This document shows, piece after piece, positions 1-6,755 of a stretch of 9,890 nt of DNA. Each line of letters starts with the position of its first letter. Within the stretch, counting starts at the first letter, position 1. A program made the translations under genes and the position numbers. The notes beneath the pieces were generated by a model. That model saw only the letters and a list, made by a program, of their open reading frames with translations, had not been told where the DNA came from and did not search any database. The stretch is from Spirochaetales bacterium (GTDB taxonomy: Bacteria > Spirochaetota > Spirochaetia > DTKZ01): assembly GCA_031266855.1 (NCBI GenBank), contig JAISAF010000353.1:1-9890 (forward strand). Direction: 5' to 3'.

Positions 1-366
1 CAGGTGTTTCTGGAAGAGCTGCGGGCGTTTTTCTCCGCCATTCCGTATGACCTGTATTTCGCGAAGGGCGAGAAGTATTACCAGACGATATTCTATCTTG
101 TGTTCGCGCTGCTGGGGCAATTCGTGGAGGCGGAGGTAAGGAGCGCGGCGGGCAGGGCGGACGCGGTGGTGAAAACGAAGGACAGGGTATACGTGTTTGA
201 GTTCAAGCTGGACAGGGACGCGACGGTGGAGGACGCGCTGGAGCAGATAGATGAGAAGGGGTATCTTCTTCCGTACAGCGGCGGGGGGCGCCGTGTGGTA
301 AAGGCGGGAATTGTGTTTGACACAGAGAAACACACGCTGAGGGAATGGCGGGTCTGCGATGTCTAA
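1..366 (+). CDS. DUF1703-type PD-(D/E)XK nuclease-fold protein, C-terminal part
   Basis: This is the C-terminal part of a protein whose reading frame is open to the left edge of the window (first codon CAG), so the real start lies outside. What is seen: a nuclease-fold core with Asp in GRADAVV and a Glu-x-Lys pair in YVFEFKLD about 13 residues later, then the QIDEKGY helix and a final strand with the pattern GIVFDTEKHTLREW. That order matches the PD-(D/E)XK domain (DUF1703) found at the C-terminus of large proteins that start with an AAA-ATPase-like domain. The family is widespread in gut and oral anaerobes, often in many copies per genome, and its cellular role is not established. All three core acidic/basic residues are present, so the domain may be active. 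The gene converges with the AT-rich gene at 657-1103. Confidence 0.8.
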   Translation, partial: QVFLEELRAFFSAIPYDLYFAKGEKYYQTIFYLVFALLGQFVEAEVRSAAGRADAVVKTKDRVYVFEFKLDRDATVEDALEQIDEKGYLLPYSGGGRRVVKAGIVFDTEKHTLREWRVCDV

Positions 367-542
367 AGATAAATTTACCGCGAAACCGGAGAAGTAAAAA
401 AAATTTATTCATGATTAAAAAATTCTGCGGGCCAGGTTTAGCCCTGCCGCCGCGGAGCGGCAGCGGAAGAACCGGTTTTTCATGTGCCAGGAACAGTATC
501 TGGAACGTTTCTAGAGATTCCCTTATTTAATAATTCAATAGA

Positions 543-572
543 GTTATTTAGAAACCTCAGTTTCTAAATAAC
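543..572. repeat. Perfect 13-bp inverted repeat, 4-base loop
   Basis: Arms GTTATTTAGAAAC (543-555) and GTTTCTAAATAAC (560-572) are exact reverse complements around the loop CTCA. The stem is AT-rich, unlike the GC-capped hairpins elsewhere in the window, and has no T-tract on either side. It lies between two convergent genes and could act as a two-way transcription barrier or be the remnant of a small palindromic element. Confidence 0.7.
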
Positions 573-601
573 TTCGGTAACAGTTTCAATATAAGAACAA
601 C

Positions 602-631
602 CGAATTTGCCGCCATTTTGCGGCAAATTCG
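602..631. repeat. Perfect 12-bp inverted repeat with TTGCC/GGCAA-type core
   Basis: Arms CGAATTTGCCGC (602-613) and GCGGCAAATTCG (620-631) pair perfectly around CATTTT. The stem includes the TTTGCC/GGCAAA motif that recurs in the hairpin groups at 6858-7070 and 9801-9825, so it probably belongs to the same family of intergenic palindromes. Confidence 0.7.
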
Positions 632-656
632 CCAGACTTGTGAGAGAACCGGCAGG

Positions 657-1103
657 TTATCGAACAAGTCTAATATATTCTTTTTCCGTTATTTCATACG
701 TTTCTATTTTATAAAATTTACATATTATATTTATAATTTTTTCTACACCTATCATTTCTATAGAGAAAATATCAAAATCATTTAATTTTATATTGAAATA
801 TTCTCCAACAGGAGTTTTAGATATTTTATTTTTATTTATATTAACTTCCAAAATGATATACGGTTTATATTGGCATCTTTCAATATCTTTTTTATCCTCA
901 ACACCATGATCCATTATATTAAATTGATAAATTCCATCACAATATATAATTATTTTCCAGTTTTTTCCATTAACCTTTCCATAAACCAATAAATCTATAT
1001 CCGCATAATTATTATGTGGGTTAAAATCCATATAAATATTTGCGTTATCCAGGAATTTCTTACAAATATACTCTTCGGTATATTTTGTTACCAATTTCGC
1101 CAT
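657..1103 (-). CDS. AT-rich hypothetical protein, unrecognised
   Basis: A 148-residue protein that I do not recognise. I chose the ATG at 1103 because a GGAG sits 6 bases upstream (complement at 1110-1113). A longer reading from TTG at 1148 would add 15 residues but has no convincing ribosome site at normal spacing. The protein is rich in Ile, Asn, Lys and Tyr, with no clear membrane segment. It has alternating hydrophobic strands around YADIDLLVYGKVNG and NWKIIIYCDG, then an ILEVNINKNK strand, consistent with a small soluble alpha/beta fold. Base composition is far more AT-rich than all neighbours and codons end mostly in A or T, which is strong evidence of recent acquisition. It stands alone on its strand, converging with the nuclease-fold gene. 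Small defence, immunity or phage-derived genes often look like this, but no motif here decides it. Confidence 0.6.
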   Translation of the reverse strand: MAKLVTKYTEEYICKKFLDNANIYMDFNPHNNYADIDLLVYGKVNGKNWKIIIYCDGIYQFNIMDHGVEDKKDIERCQYKPYIILEVNINKNKISKTPVGEYFNIKLNDFDIFSIEMIGVEKIINIICKFYKIETYEITEKEYIRLVR

Positions 1104-1465
1104 TATAAACTCCGCATAATTACATGTACATTTTTTATTATTGTTCAACCTGTTTTCATATTTATTTTCGGCAAAATTGCGACGGTCTGGTTATACGCAC
1201 GGTCTAAAGGCTTGTGCATGGGCTTGAGGGTAAGCGAAGCGCGAAAGGCCCGTGTGGGGCGCAAGGGATTGTAGCGGAAAGCCCACAGGAAGCGCATGGG
1301 CGCTTCCGAGGACTTGGAGCGGAAAGCCCGGTTTTTTGCCCGTGGGTTCCACGGGCAAAAAATGCGCCTGAAGACAGTCGCTTTCCGATAGGTATGGATT
1401 GTTGTGGGCGCTCACCGCGCCCTGTGGAATGCGCCCAAAAAATATAAATCCGCCCGCGGCTGGCG
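1104..1465. other. Intergenic region downstream of the rnf operon
   Basis: No gene is supported here. The region changes abruptly from AT-rich (before about 1190) to GC-rich, marking the edge of the foreign-looking segment. It contains the dispersed element at 1258-1368. It also contains a GGGCGC/GCGCCC hairpin at 1406-1422, with a second possible GCGCCC partner at 1431-1436. Just after the rnfB stop, read on the minus strand, a weak 4-bp CGCC/GGCG stem (1451-1465) is followed by a T-rich run (1437-1449). This might be a poor terminator for the rnf operon, but it is too weak to call. Confidence 0.5.
1258..1368 (+). repeat. Dispersed structured element, copy A
   Basis: About 111 bases, closely matching 6631-6742 on the opposite strand. 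In order: GGCGC, AGCGGAAAGCCC, a hairpin with arms GGAAGCGC (1288-1295) and GCGCTTCC (1300-1307) around ATGG, a second GGAGCGGAAAGCCC, then a perfect 14-bp hairpin (1332-1345 with 1349-1362) that begins with six T and ends with six A, and GCGCC. The outer GGCGC and GCGCC ends are also complementary. The T-tract comes before and the A-tract after the last hairpin on both strands, the reverse of an intrinsic terminator. The two copies differ in the first hairpin by paired, compensating bases, so the fold seems to matter. Function unknown; a mobile palindromic element or a structured RNA are both possible. Confidence 0.75.
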
Positions 1466-2278
1466 TTACGCGCTTTGCCTGCGTATCAGGCTAAAAGCCT
1501 TTGTTGGGCATTTGGCAACACAGGTATTGCAGGATGTACACAGGCTGTAATCAACAACGGGGAGCATGTTTTCCATGCGGATAGCTTTCGCCGGGCAGCT
1601 TCGTACGCATAACTCGCATTTAAAGCAGCCTACGGAGCAGGTACGCCGTACCATTGCCTTGATCACGTTGCGGTTGGAACACAGAGGTAAAACCCGCTGC
1701 CGGTCCTTGCGGGGATACAGCGCAATGATCTTTTGGGGACAGGCAATTACACATTTGCCGCAGCCTGTGCATTTCCTGTCGTCAATGCAGGGAATGCCGT
1801 CCTCTCCAACTTTGATGGCTCCAAAGGGACATTCCGCCTCGCAGTCTCCATAGCCATAGCAGCCCCACGCGCACAGCTTGGTACCTCCGGCGGAAAGCTT
1901 TGCCGCGCTACAGGAGGGAATGCCCACATAGCGGCCTTTTTTCGGGGCCTTGTCCTGCGTTCCCTGACAGCGGAGAACCGCTATCATATCTTCGGCGGAA
2001 ACGCTTACCCCAAGAATTTCGGCAAGGATAACGGCAACTTTGCTGCCGCCCACCGAGCATTTATTAGGAGGCGCTTCCCCTCCCGCTACAGCCTCGGCGT
2101 ATGAATCGCAGCCGGGAAAACCGCAGGCGCCGCAGTTCGCGCCCGGCAGGGCTTCACGAACAGCATCGATTTTCGGATCGCGCGTTACTTTGAATTTCTG
2201 CTGAAAAAAACCCAGACCCGTTCCAATGCTAAAAGCCAGAACTACGGAAACAGCAAGCGTTATAAGTATTATTGACAT
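1466..2278 (-). CDS. rnfB: Electron transport complex subunit RnfB (ferredoxin-side iron-sulfur protein)
   Basis: RnfB takes electrons from reduced ferredoxin and passes them into the Rnf complex. The 270-residue protein starts with one membrane anchor (about residues 4-25). An Fe-S domain follows with Cys49, Cys52, Cys57 and Cys74 in the pattern CxxCxxxxC-x16-C. Then come two paired ferredoxin-like regions: Cys136/140/146/150 with Cys170/173/176/180, and Cys214/218/221/224/228 with Cys247/250/253/257. That allows one cluster near the anchor plus at least four more, the long anaerobe-type form rather than the short proteobacterial one. It is the last gene of the operon, 7 bases after rnfA, with a GAGG site before its ATG. 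No cluster ligand appears to be missing. Confidence 0.95.
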   Translation of the reverse strand: MSIILITLAVSVVLAFSIGTGLGFFQQKFKVTRDPKIDAVREALPGANCGACGFPGCDSYAEAVAGGEAPPNKCSVGGSKVAVILAEILGVSVSAEDMIAVLRCQGTQDKAPKKGRYVGIPSCSAAKLSAGGTKLCAWGCYGYGDCEAECPFGAIKVGEDGIPCIDDRKCTGCGKCVIACPQKIIALYPRKDRQRVLPLCSNRNVIKAMVRRTCSVGCFKCELCVRSCPAKAIRMENMLPVVDYSLCTSCNTCVAKCPTKAFSLIRRQSA

Positions 2279-2285
2279 ACGGGCC

Positions 2286-2864
2286 TCACTTTATCAGCCC
2301 CGCGAAACCCATGAAGGCCGTCGCGATAAGGCTGGATAATACAAAAAGTATGGGATTTCCCCTCATAAAATGGGGAATAGCCGAGGTTCGTATCCTCTGG
2401 CGCAGACCGGCAAGAAGAATCATCGCCAGCATGAAACCCGCGGCTGTTCCAAGCGAGTACACAATTGACTGAATAAAGGTATAGTTTTCAGAAATGTTGT
2501 CCAGGGTAACGGCCAGAATCGCGCAGTTCGTCGTAATAAGCGGAAGGTAAATACCCATCGCCATATACAGAGCGGGAGCGGCCTTTTTCAGATAGAACTC
2601 CACAAGCTGCACCAGGGACGCTATAATCAGAATAAAAACAAGTATTTGCAGAAACTTCAAATCCAGCGGAACCAGTACAATATTGTACAAAAACCACGTA
2701 ACCGTGCTGGCCAGAACCATAACAAAGGACACGGCGATACTCATACCGATAGACTGCTTCACATCGTTTGTCATGCCGATATACGGACACAGCGCGATAA
2801 AACGCATAATGACGATGTTATTAATCAGCAGCGAAGCAAGCAGAATTTCCAGAAGTTTGGGCAT
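2286..2864 (-). CDS. rnfA: Electron transport complex subunit RnfA (membrane core)
   Basis: RnfA is a six-helix membrane protein that forms the core of the ion-translocating Rnf complex with RnfE, its inverted-topology relative. The sequence is almost entirely hydrophobic helices. The conserved ALCPYIG (Cys26) and TTNCAIL (Cys114) supply two of the four cysteines that hold the intramembrane [2Fe-2S] centre between RnfA and RnfE. I chose the ATG at 2864, giving 192 residues, because the GGAGG lies 6 bases upstream. The GTG one codon earlier (2867) would leave only 3 bases, and the ATG start also places the first Cys at the position usual for the family. The start overlaps the rnfE stop by one base (TGATG), so translation is probably coupled. 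Confidence 0.93.
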   Translation of the reverse strand: MPKLLEILLASLLINNIVIMRFIALCPYIGMTNDVKQSIGMSIAVSFVMVLASTVTWFLYNIVLVPLDLKFLQILVFILIIASLVQLVEFYLKKAAPALYMAMGIYLPLITTNCAILAVTLDNISENYTFIQSIVYSLGTAAGFMLAMILLAGLRQRIRTSAIPHFMRGNPILFVLSSLIATAFMGFAGLIK

Positions 2865-3484
2865 CACTTACCTCCTTTGTAGTCCTGACCGAGCCACAGC
2901 TTTTTCAAGGCAATGTTCAGGGCTATAAACAGGGCGAAAACCAGAAAACCGCCCGGCGGCAAAACAAAAAACAGAACAGGCTGGTAGGACTCCGGCATAA
3001 TCTGAAAACCCAGAATCGTGCCATTGCCAAGAAGCTCCCGCACAACGGACATGCCAATCAAAACCCATGCGTAGCCTACGCCCATCCCCAGCGCGTCAAG
3101 AACAGCGTGGCCCGCGTTCTCGCGTGAAGCAAAAGCCTCCACACGGCCCATGATGATACAGTTGACGACAATAAGGGGAATAAAAACCCCCATTGCTTCG
3201 GACAAATCGGGAAAATACGCCTGCATGATAATATCAACCATCGTGGTAAAAGCCGCGATAACAACAATAAAAATCGGCATACGGATATTCCCCGGAATGA
3301 CCTTGCGGAACAGGCTGATGATAAGCTCCGAACACAGAAGAACGAACACCATGCCCGCCGTCATGCCGATTCCGTTCGCCACGGAGGTAGTAACAGCGAC
3401 AGAGGAACACAGACCAATCATGATAATAGCCAGCGGGTTTTCGATTACGATTCCCCGCAGGAATATGGAAAGCGCCTTATTCAT
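2864..3484 (-). CDS. rnfE: Electron transport complex subunit RnfE (membrane core)
   Basis: RnfE is the partner of RnfA in the membrane core that carries electrons across the bilayer while the complex exports Na+ or H+. The 206-residue protein is a multi-helix membrane protein with the paired conserved cysteines Cys26 (GLCSSVAV) and Cys109 (VVNCIIMGR), which match those of RnfA and complete the shared [2Fe-2S] site. An acidic helix end (VDIIMQAYFPDLSEAMG) precedes the second Cys, as is usual in the family. A GGGAGG ribosome site lies 7 bases before the ATG. The gene begins immediately after the rnfG stop codon with no spacer. Nothing unusual is seen. Confidence 0.93.
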   Translation of the reverse strand: MNKALSIFLRGIVIENPLAIIMIGLCSSVAVTTSVANGIGMTAGMVFVLLCSELIISLFRKVIPGNIRMPIFIVVIAAFTTMVDIIMQAYFPDLSEAMGVFIPLIVVNCIIMGRVEAFASRENAGHAVLDALGMGVGYAWVLIGMSVVRELLGNGTILGFQIMPESYQPVLFFVLPPGGFLVFALFIALNIALKKLWLGQDYKGGK

Positions 3485-4078
3485 TTACCGCCCTCCCTTC
3501 GCGAAATACACCATCGCCGCCTCACCGGAAGCCTTAACAATAGCAGCCAGTGAGCGCGAGGTAATGGTGGACGCGGTGATGGCCACGACATCTTTTTTTG
3601 CTTCAAAGGCGTCGCCTATATCTTTACCCGAAAACTGGCCGGGGAAAGTCGTCCTGCTTGCCCTGTCAACATAATAGGTAGCATTCGCCGCGTTGGCGCC
3701 CAGGCCGGGGGTATCCTTCAAATCCAGTACAACAACGCGAACCACTTTTTTATCCGCGCTAAAGCCGGAAAGAAGCGTTGCCGCCCCATTATAGCTGGGC
3801 CCTGTTGCCTGAACCGCGATACCCACGGAAGTTCCATCCTTCTTCATGTCGTAAGCCGCGCCAATCGTTATCCGCTCATCGAGGGAGGAAAGCTCCCCCG
3901 ACACATCGTCGAAACCGTCCGCGCCAGGGAATATTTCCTTTAGAGCGTTCTCCAGGGCGCTCTGTGCGTGCGCCGCGATCTTTTCCGCGGTAAGGCTGTG
4001 TACAACAGCAAGGCCCACACAGGCCACACCCGCAAAAAGCGCAAGCACAAAACCAAGCTTCAACATCGTTTTATTCAT
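3485..4078 (-). CDS. rnfG: Electron transport complex subunit RnfG (FMN-bearing)
   Basis: RnfG has one membrane helix (about residues 7-28) and an extracytoplasmic FMN-binding domain that carries FMN as a phosphoester on a threonine. At 197 residues it is of normal length. The attachment site, usually S(T)GAT-x-TS, reads TASTITSR here with Thr171 in the attachment position, a non-standard spelling with Ser in place of the usual Ala before the Thr. Other family signs are SYNGAATLLSGF and the LDLKDTPGLG motif (residues 118-127) near the flavin. The start overlaps the rnfD stop by four bases (ATGA), with a G-rich ribosome site upstream. Flavin loading needs an ApbE-type transferase, which is not encoded in this window. 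Confidence 0.92.
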   Translation of the reverse strand: MNKTMLKLGFVLALFAGVACVGLAVVHSLTAEKIAAHAQSALENALKEIFPGADGFDDVSGELSSLDERITIGAAYDMKKDGTSVGIAVQATGPSYNGAATLLSGFSADKKVVRVVVLDLKDTPGLGANAANATYYVDRASRTTFPGQFSGKDIGDAFEAKKDVVAITASTITSRSLAAIVKASGEAAMVYFAKGGR

Positions 4079-5076
4079 TTTTTCGCCCCCTTCCCAATGC
4101 TGCCATACTTCTTCTCACGCAGCTTGTTCAGATACGGAACCACAGCGTTCATCATCAGGATACCGTAAGTAACCCCCTCCGGGTATCCGCCGAACTGGCG
4201 GATAAGCACCAGTACAACCGCCGCCCCCGCGCCGAAAAGAACCTTGCCCGCCGTAGTCAGGGGAGTCGTCGCGTAATCGGTCGCCATGAAAAAAGCGCCA
4301 AAAACGACACCGCCGGAAAGAACGCTGAAAAGCGGATCAACGCCAAGCAGCGCGGAAAAAAGCGCCGTAACCGCGAGCATCGCCACAGGCGTAGCACATA
4401 CAATCGTTTTTGTCGCGATAAGGAAAACCCCGCCTATGAGGATAAGCAGAATAGAAGTCTCGCCTATACAGCCCGCGTGGTTCCCGAAAAACAGGGCCGT
4501 GTAAAAATCCGGCAGCGAATCCGTACCCAGACTCCCAGCCGCGCCCATAAGCGTACCGCCATCCTTAAGGATAGCAAGGGGCGTAGCCGTACTCAAGGCA
4601 TCCGTCAGCGACGCGCCGCCGAGAGCATCCAGAGGCGGCCTGTGCCACGAAGTCAGCGCGGCAGGAAAACTCATCAGAAGAATCGCCCGCCCGATAAGAG
4701 CGGGATTAAAAGGATTATGCCCCAGGCCCCCAAAAAACTCCTTCGCCACAACTATGGAAGCCAAAGCGCCAATAGCGACCATCCAGCTTGGCGTGGAAGG
4801 CGGCAGAATAAGCGCCAGAAGCAGACCCGTTACAACCGCCGACAAATCGCCGAAATTCTGCTTTGAATGAATAATGGCGCGGAAAATGATCTCAAACAAA
4901 ACGCACGAGACAACCGATGTCAGAACAACCCGCGCCGCCGAAAACCCAAAAATAGAGATACCGTAAACTGTTACCGGCAGAAGGGCAATAATTACATTCA
5001 GCATAAGACGCCGCACACTCACATTCGTGAAAACATGAGGACTCGACGAAAGAAGCAGACTCTGATGTTCCGGCAT
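4075..5076 (-). CDS. rnfD: Electron transport complex subunit RnfD (FMN-bearing membrane subunit)
   Basis: RnfD is a large membrane subunit (333 residues here) that relates to NqrB and carries a covalent FMN. Several hydrophobic helices are seen from residue 22 onward. The conserved GHNPFNPALIGRA motif (residues 119-131) is followed by DALSTATPLAIL, where Thr165 sits in the flavin-attachment position of the S-x-A-T pattern. The usual Gly before Ala is replaced by Thr, giving STAT. Later helices include the MATDYATTPLT region. The ATG overlaps the rnfC stop by one base (TAATG) and has a clear GGAGG 8 bases upstream inside rnfC, so it is translated together with rnfC. Confidence 0.94.
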   Translation of the reverse strand: MPEHQSLLLSSSPHVFTNVSVRRLMLNVIIALLPVTVYGISIFGFSAARVVLTSVVSCVLFEIIFRAIIHSKQNFGDLSAVVTGLLLALILPPSTPSWMVAIGALASIVVAKEFFGGLGHNPFNPALIGRAILLMSFPAALTSWHRPPLDALGGASLTDALSTATPLAILKDGGTLMGAAGSLGTDSLPDFYTALFFGNHAGCIGETSILLILIGGVFLIATKTIVCATPVAMLAVTALFSALLGVDPLFSVLSGGVVFGAFFMATDYATTPLTTAGKVLFGAGAAVVLVLIRQFGGYPEGVTYGILMMNAVVPYLNKLREKKYGSIGKGAKK

Positions 5077-6518
5077 TATTTTGCCTCCTTTGAAGCTGGC
5101 GAAGCTGGTGAAGCCACAGCCGCAGATGCAGCTTCAGCCGCGGCCTGAGCTTCGGCCCTGGCCTTCACCCGCGCCTGTTCGGCGGCCTTCATTGCCCGAA
5201 GTTTCATTTTACCAACACGGAAACGCTGCACAAGCCGCACACGGGCAGGACAGACATAAGAACAGGTGCCGCACTCAATACAGTCAAGAAGACCAATCGC
5301 GTCCGCCGCCGCGTAATCCTCCGAAAGAAGCGCCTCATTCATCAGCGCGGGCGACAAACGGCAGTTACAGTACCGCATACACCGCCCGCAGCGGATACAG
5401 GTTCCCTCGTCAAAAACACGCGCCTCCCCAGGCGTCATAAACACCACACCCGAAGTATTTTTCTGAATAGGAGTATCAAGCGTAGGAACACTTACCCCCA
5501 TCATCGGCCCGCCGTACAGCACCCGCGCAAGATCGGCCCGCACATCAATAACATCAGGAATCAGCTCGGACAGAACCGTCCCAACAGGAACACAAAGGTT
5601 TTTCGGCGTTTTGCAGGCCCCACCCGTTACAGTAAAACCGCGATCAATAAGAGGTTTCCCCTCCCTGAAAGCCTCGGCAATCGCCTTCAACGTACCCAGA
5701 TTCTGCACAACAGCACCCACATCCATCGGCAAACCCCCGGAAGGAACCTGGCGTCCGGTTATCGCCTCAATCAGCATTTTTTCCCCACCCTGAGGATACT
5801 TTGTCTTCAAAAGCTGGACACTGATATCGAACCCCTTCCCGCTCCCCTCACCCGCCAGGAACTCCCCCACCGCCTTCTCCAAAACAGGAACCACATCGGT
5901 CTTATTGTCCTCAACAGCGAAAACACCCTTTTTGACACCCAGAACATGAAGAGTCGCCGCCATACCAAACACCAAAGCGCCAGGCGACTCAAGGCAGGTA
6001 CGATAGTCAATCGTCAAATACGGCTCACACTCCGCGCCATTAGCAATCACAATACCAATAGGCTTCGACGCAGGAGGAGAAAGCTTCATCCACGCAGGAA
6101 AACCCGCGCCCCCCATACCCACAATACCCGCCTCCCTGATACGCGCAACAGCCTCCTCCCGCGTACAGGAAAAAACATCCAGCGCAGGAAGAAACTCCGT
6201 TTCCGTACCCCCATCAGCCTCAATCACAATCGCCACACCATCCAGCAGATTTGACTGCGGCCTAGGCTCAATCTTTCTAACCACACCGCAAATTGACGCA
6301 TGATGAGGAATCATCAGCTTCCCATCGCTGGAAGCAATCTTCTGCCCCCGCCTCACCGAATCGCCCACCTTCACCAAAGGCTGATTCGGCGCCCCCGTAT
6401 GCTGATTCAGGTGAATCACCACCTGTTTTGGGGAAGAAAAATATTCTATCTGCGCATTCTTTGAGGCATCTTTCCTGCCCGGCGGATGCGCCCCTCCCCG
6501 GAAAGTTTTCAGTGACAT
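5076..6518 (-). CDS. rnfC: Electron transport complex subunit RnfC (NADH-side subunit)
   Basis: RnfC is the peripheral cytoplasmic subunit that binds FMN and NAD(H) and holds two [4Fe-4S] clusters. The 480-residue protein has an N-terminal barrel-like domain (to about residue 110), the Gly-rich nucleotide motif GMGGAGFP (134-141), VIANGAECEPYLTIDYR (157-173), and the clusters Cys374/377/380/384 and Cys413/416/419/423. The first cluster ends C-N-C rather than the usual C-P; the second has normal C-P. From about residue 440 there is an Ala/Lys/Glu-rich tail ending in repeated SPASPA-like units, probably a charged helix and then a disordered end; such tails vary in the family. It is the first gene of the operon. 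An AAGGAG site (complement at 6528-6533) sits at good spacing from the ATG. Confidence 0.95.
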   Translation of the reverse strand: MSLKTFRGGAHPPGRKDASKNAQIEYFSSPKQVVIHLNQHTGAPNQPLVKVGDSVRRGQKIASSDGKLMIPHHASICGVVRKIEPRPQSNLLDGVAIVIEADGGTETEFLPALDVFSCTREEAVARIREAGIVGMGGAGFPAWMKLSPPASKPIGIVIANGAECEPYLTIDYRTCLESPGALVFGMAATLHVLGVKKGVFAVEDNKTDVVPVLEKAVGEFLAGEGSGKGFDISVQLLKTKYPQGGEKMLIEAITGRQVPSGGLPMDVGAVVQNLGTLKAIAEAFREGKPLIDRGFTVTGGACKTPKNLCVPVGTVLSELIPDVIDVRADLARVLYGGPMMGVSVPTLDTPIQKNTSGVVFMTPGEARVFDEGTCIRCGRCMRYCNCRLSPALMNEALLSEDYAAADAIGLLDCIECGTCSYVCPARVRLVQRFRVGKMKLRAMKAAEQARVKARAEAQAAAEAASAAVASPASPASKEAK

Positions 6519-6540
6519 AGCTGGTTGCTCCTTGTATATA

Positions 6541-6569
6541 ACTATAACTTCCTTAACCGCTCTTTTAAA
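6541..6569 (-). promoter_or_regulatory. rnfC: Possible promoter of the rnf operon
   Basis: On the minus strand TTTAAA (complement of 6564-6569) and TATAGT (complement of 6541-6546) are 17 bases apart, matching sigma-70-type boxes at 4/6 and 5/6 positions. Transcription would begin near 6534, leaving a leader of only about 16 bases that starts at the AAGGAG site. That very short leader lowers confidence; another start further upstream is possible. Confidence 0.35.
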
Positions 6570-6630
6570 TAGTAAAAAAATCCATGATTAGTGTACGCGC
6601 AAAGCCCTACATCGTCAAGAACACGTTGTG

Positions 6631-6742
6631 GGCGCGTTTTTTTGCCCGCTAAAGGCCGGACAAAAAAACCGGGCTTTCCGCTCCAAGTCCTCGGAATTGC
6701 CCATGCAATTCCTGTGGGCTTTCCGCTCCAATCCCTCGCGCC
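6631..6742 (-). repeat. Dispersed structured element, copy B (inverted relative to copy A)
   Basis: Read on the minus strand this is the same element as 1258-1368: GGCGC end, GGAGCGGAAAGCCC twice, a central hairpin, a hairpin flanked by seven T and seven A, and a GCGCC end. The central arms here are GGAATTGC and GCAATTCC (6693-6700 with 6705-6712) around the same ATGG loop. Relative to copy A two adjacent base pairs are changed on both arms. In the last hairpin the one imperfect pair is G-U when read on the minus strand but A-C on the plus strand, which favours the minus strand as the functional RNA sense. The copy lies upstream of rnfC, so the two copies flank the whole rnf operon as inverted repeats. 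Confidence 0.75.
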
Positions 6743-6755
6743 GCCCAGCGGCAGC

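Larger units (their letters stand above)
367..656. other. Intergenic region between convergent genes, rich in inverted repeats
   Basis: No credible coding sequence is seen here. A GC-rich stretch near 440-465 contains a CTGCCGC/GCGGCAG inverted repeat. It is followed by two longer perfect hairpins listed separately (543-572 and 602-631). No classic hairpin plus T-tract follows the stop codon at 366. Because the two flanking genes converge here, the hairpins could stop transcription from both sides, but this is inference. Confidence 0.5.

Noticed and set aside
657..1148. Longer start (TTG at 1148) for the AT-rich gene
   Set aside because: The TTG lacks a well-spaced ribosome site, whereas the ATG at 1103 has GGAG 6 bases upstream.
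1014..1274. An 86-codon plus-strand frame overlapping the AT-rich gene
   Set aside because: It is the antisense of the AT-rich gene joined to repeat DNA; there is no ribosome site and no coherent protein.
1332..1362. T-tract, GC hairpin, A-tract at the end of the dispersed element as a terminator
   Set aside because: On either strand the T run comes before the hairpin and the A run after it, the opposite of an intrinsic terminator.
4477..5148. Open frames on the plus strand across the rnfD/rnfC junction
   Set aside because: They are antisense to well-supported Rnf genes, are Arg/Gln-rich and low in complexity, and have no ribosome sites.
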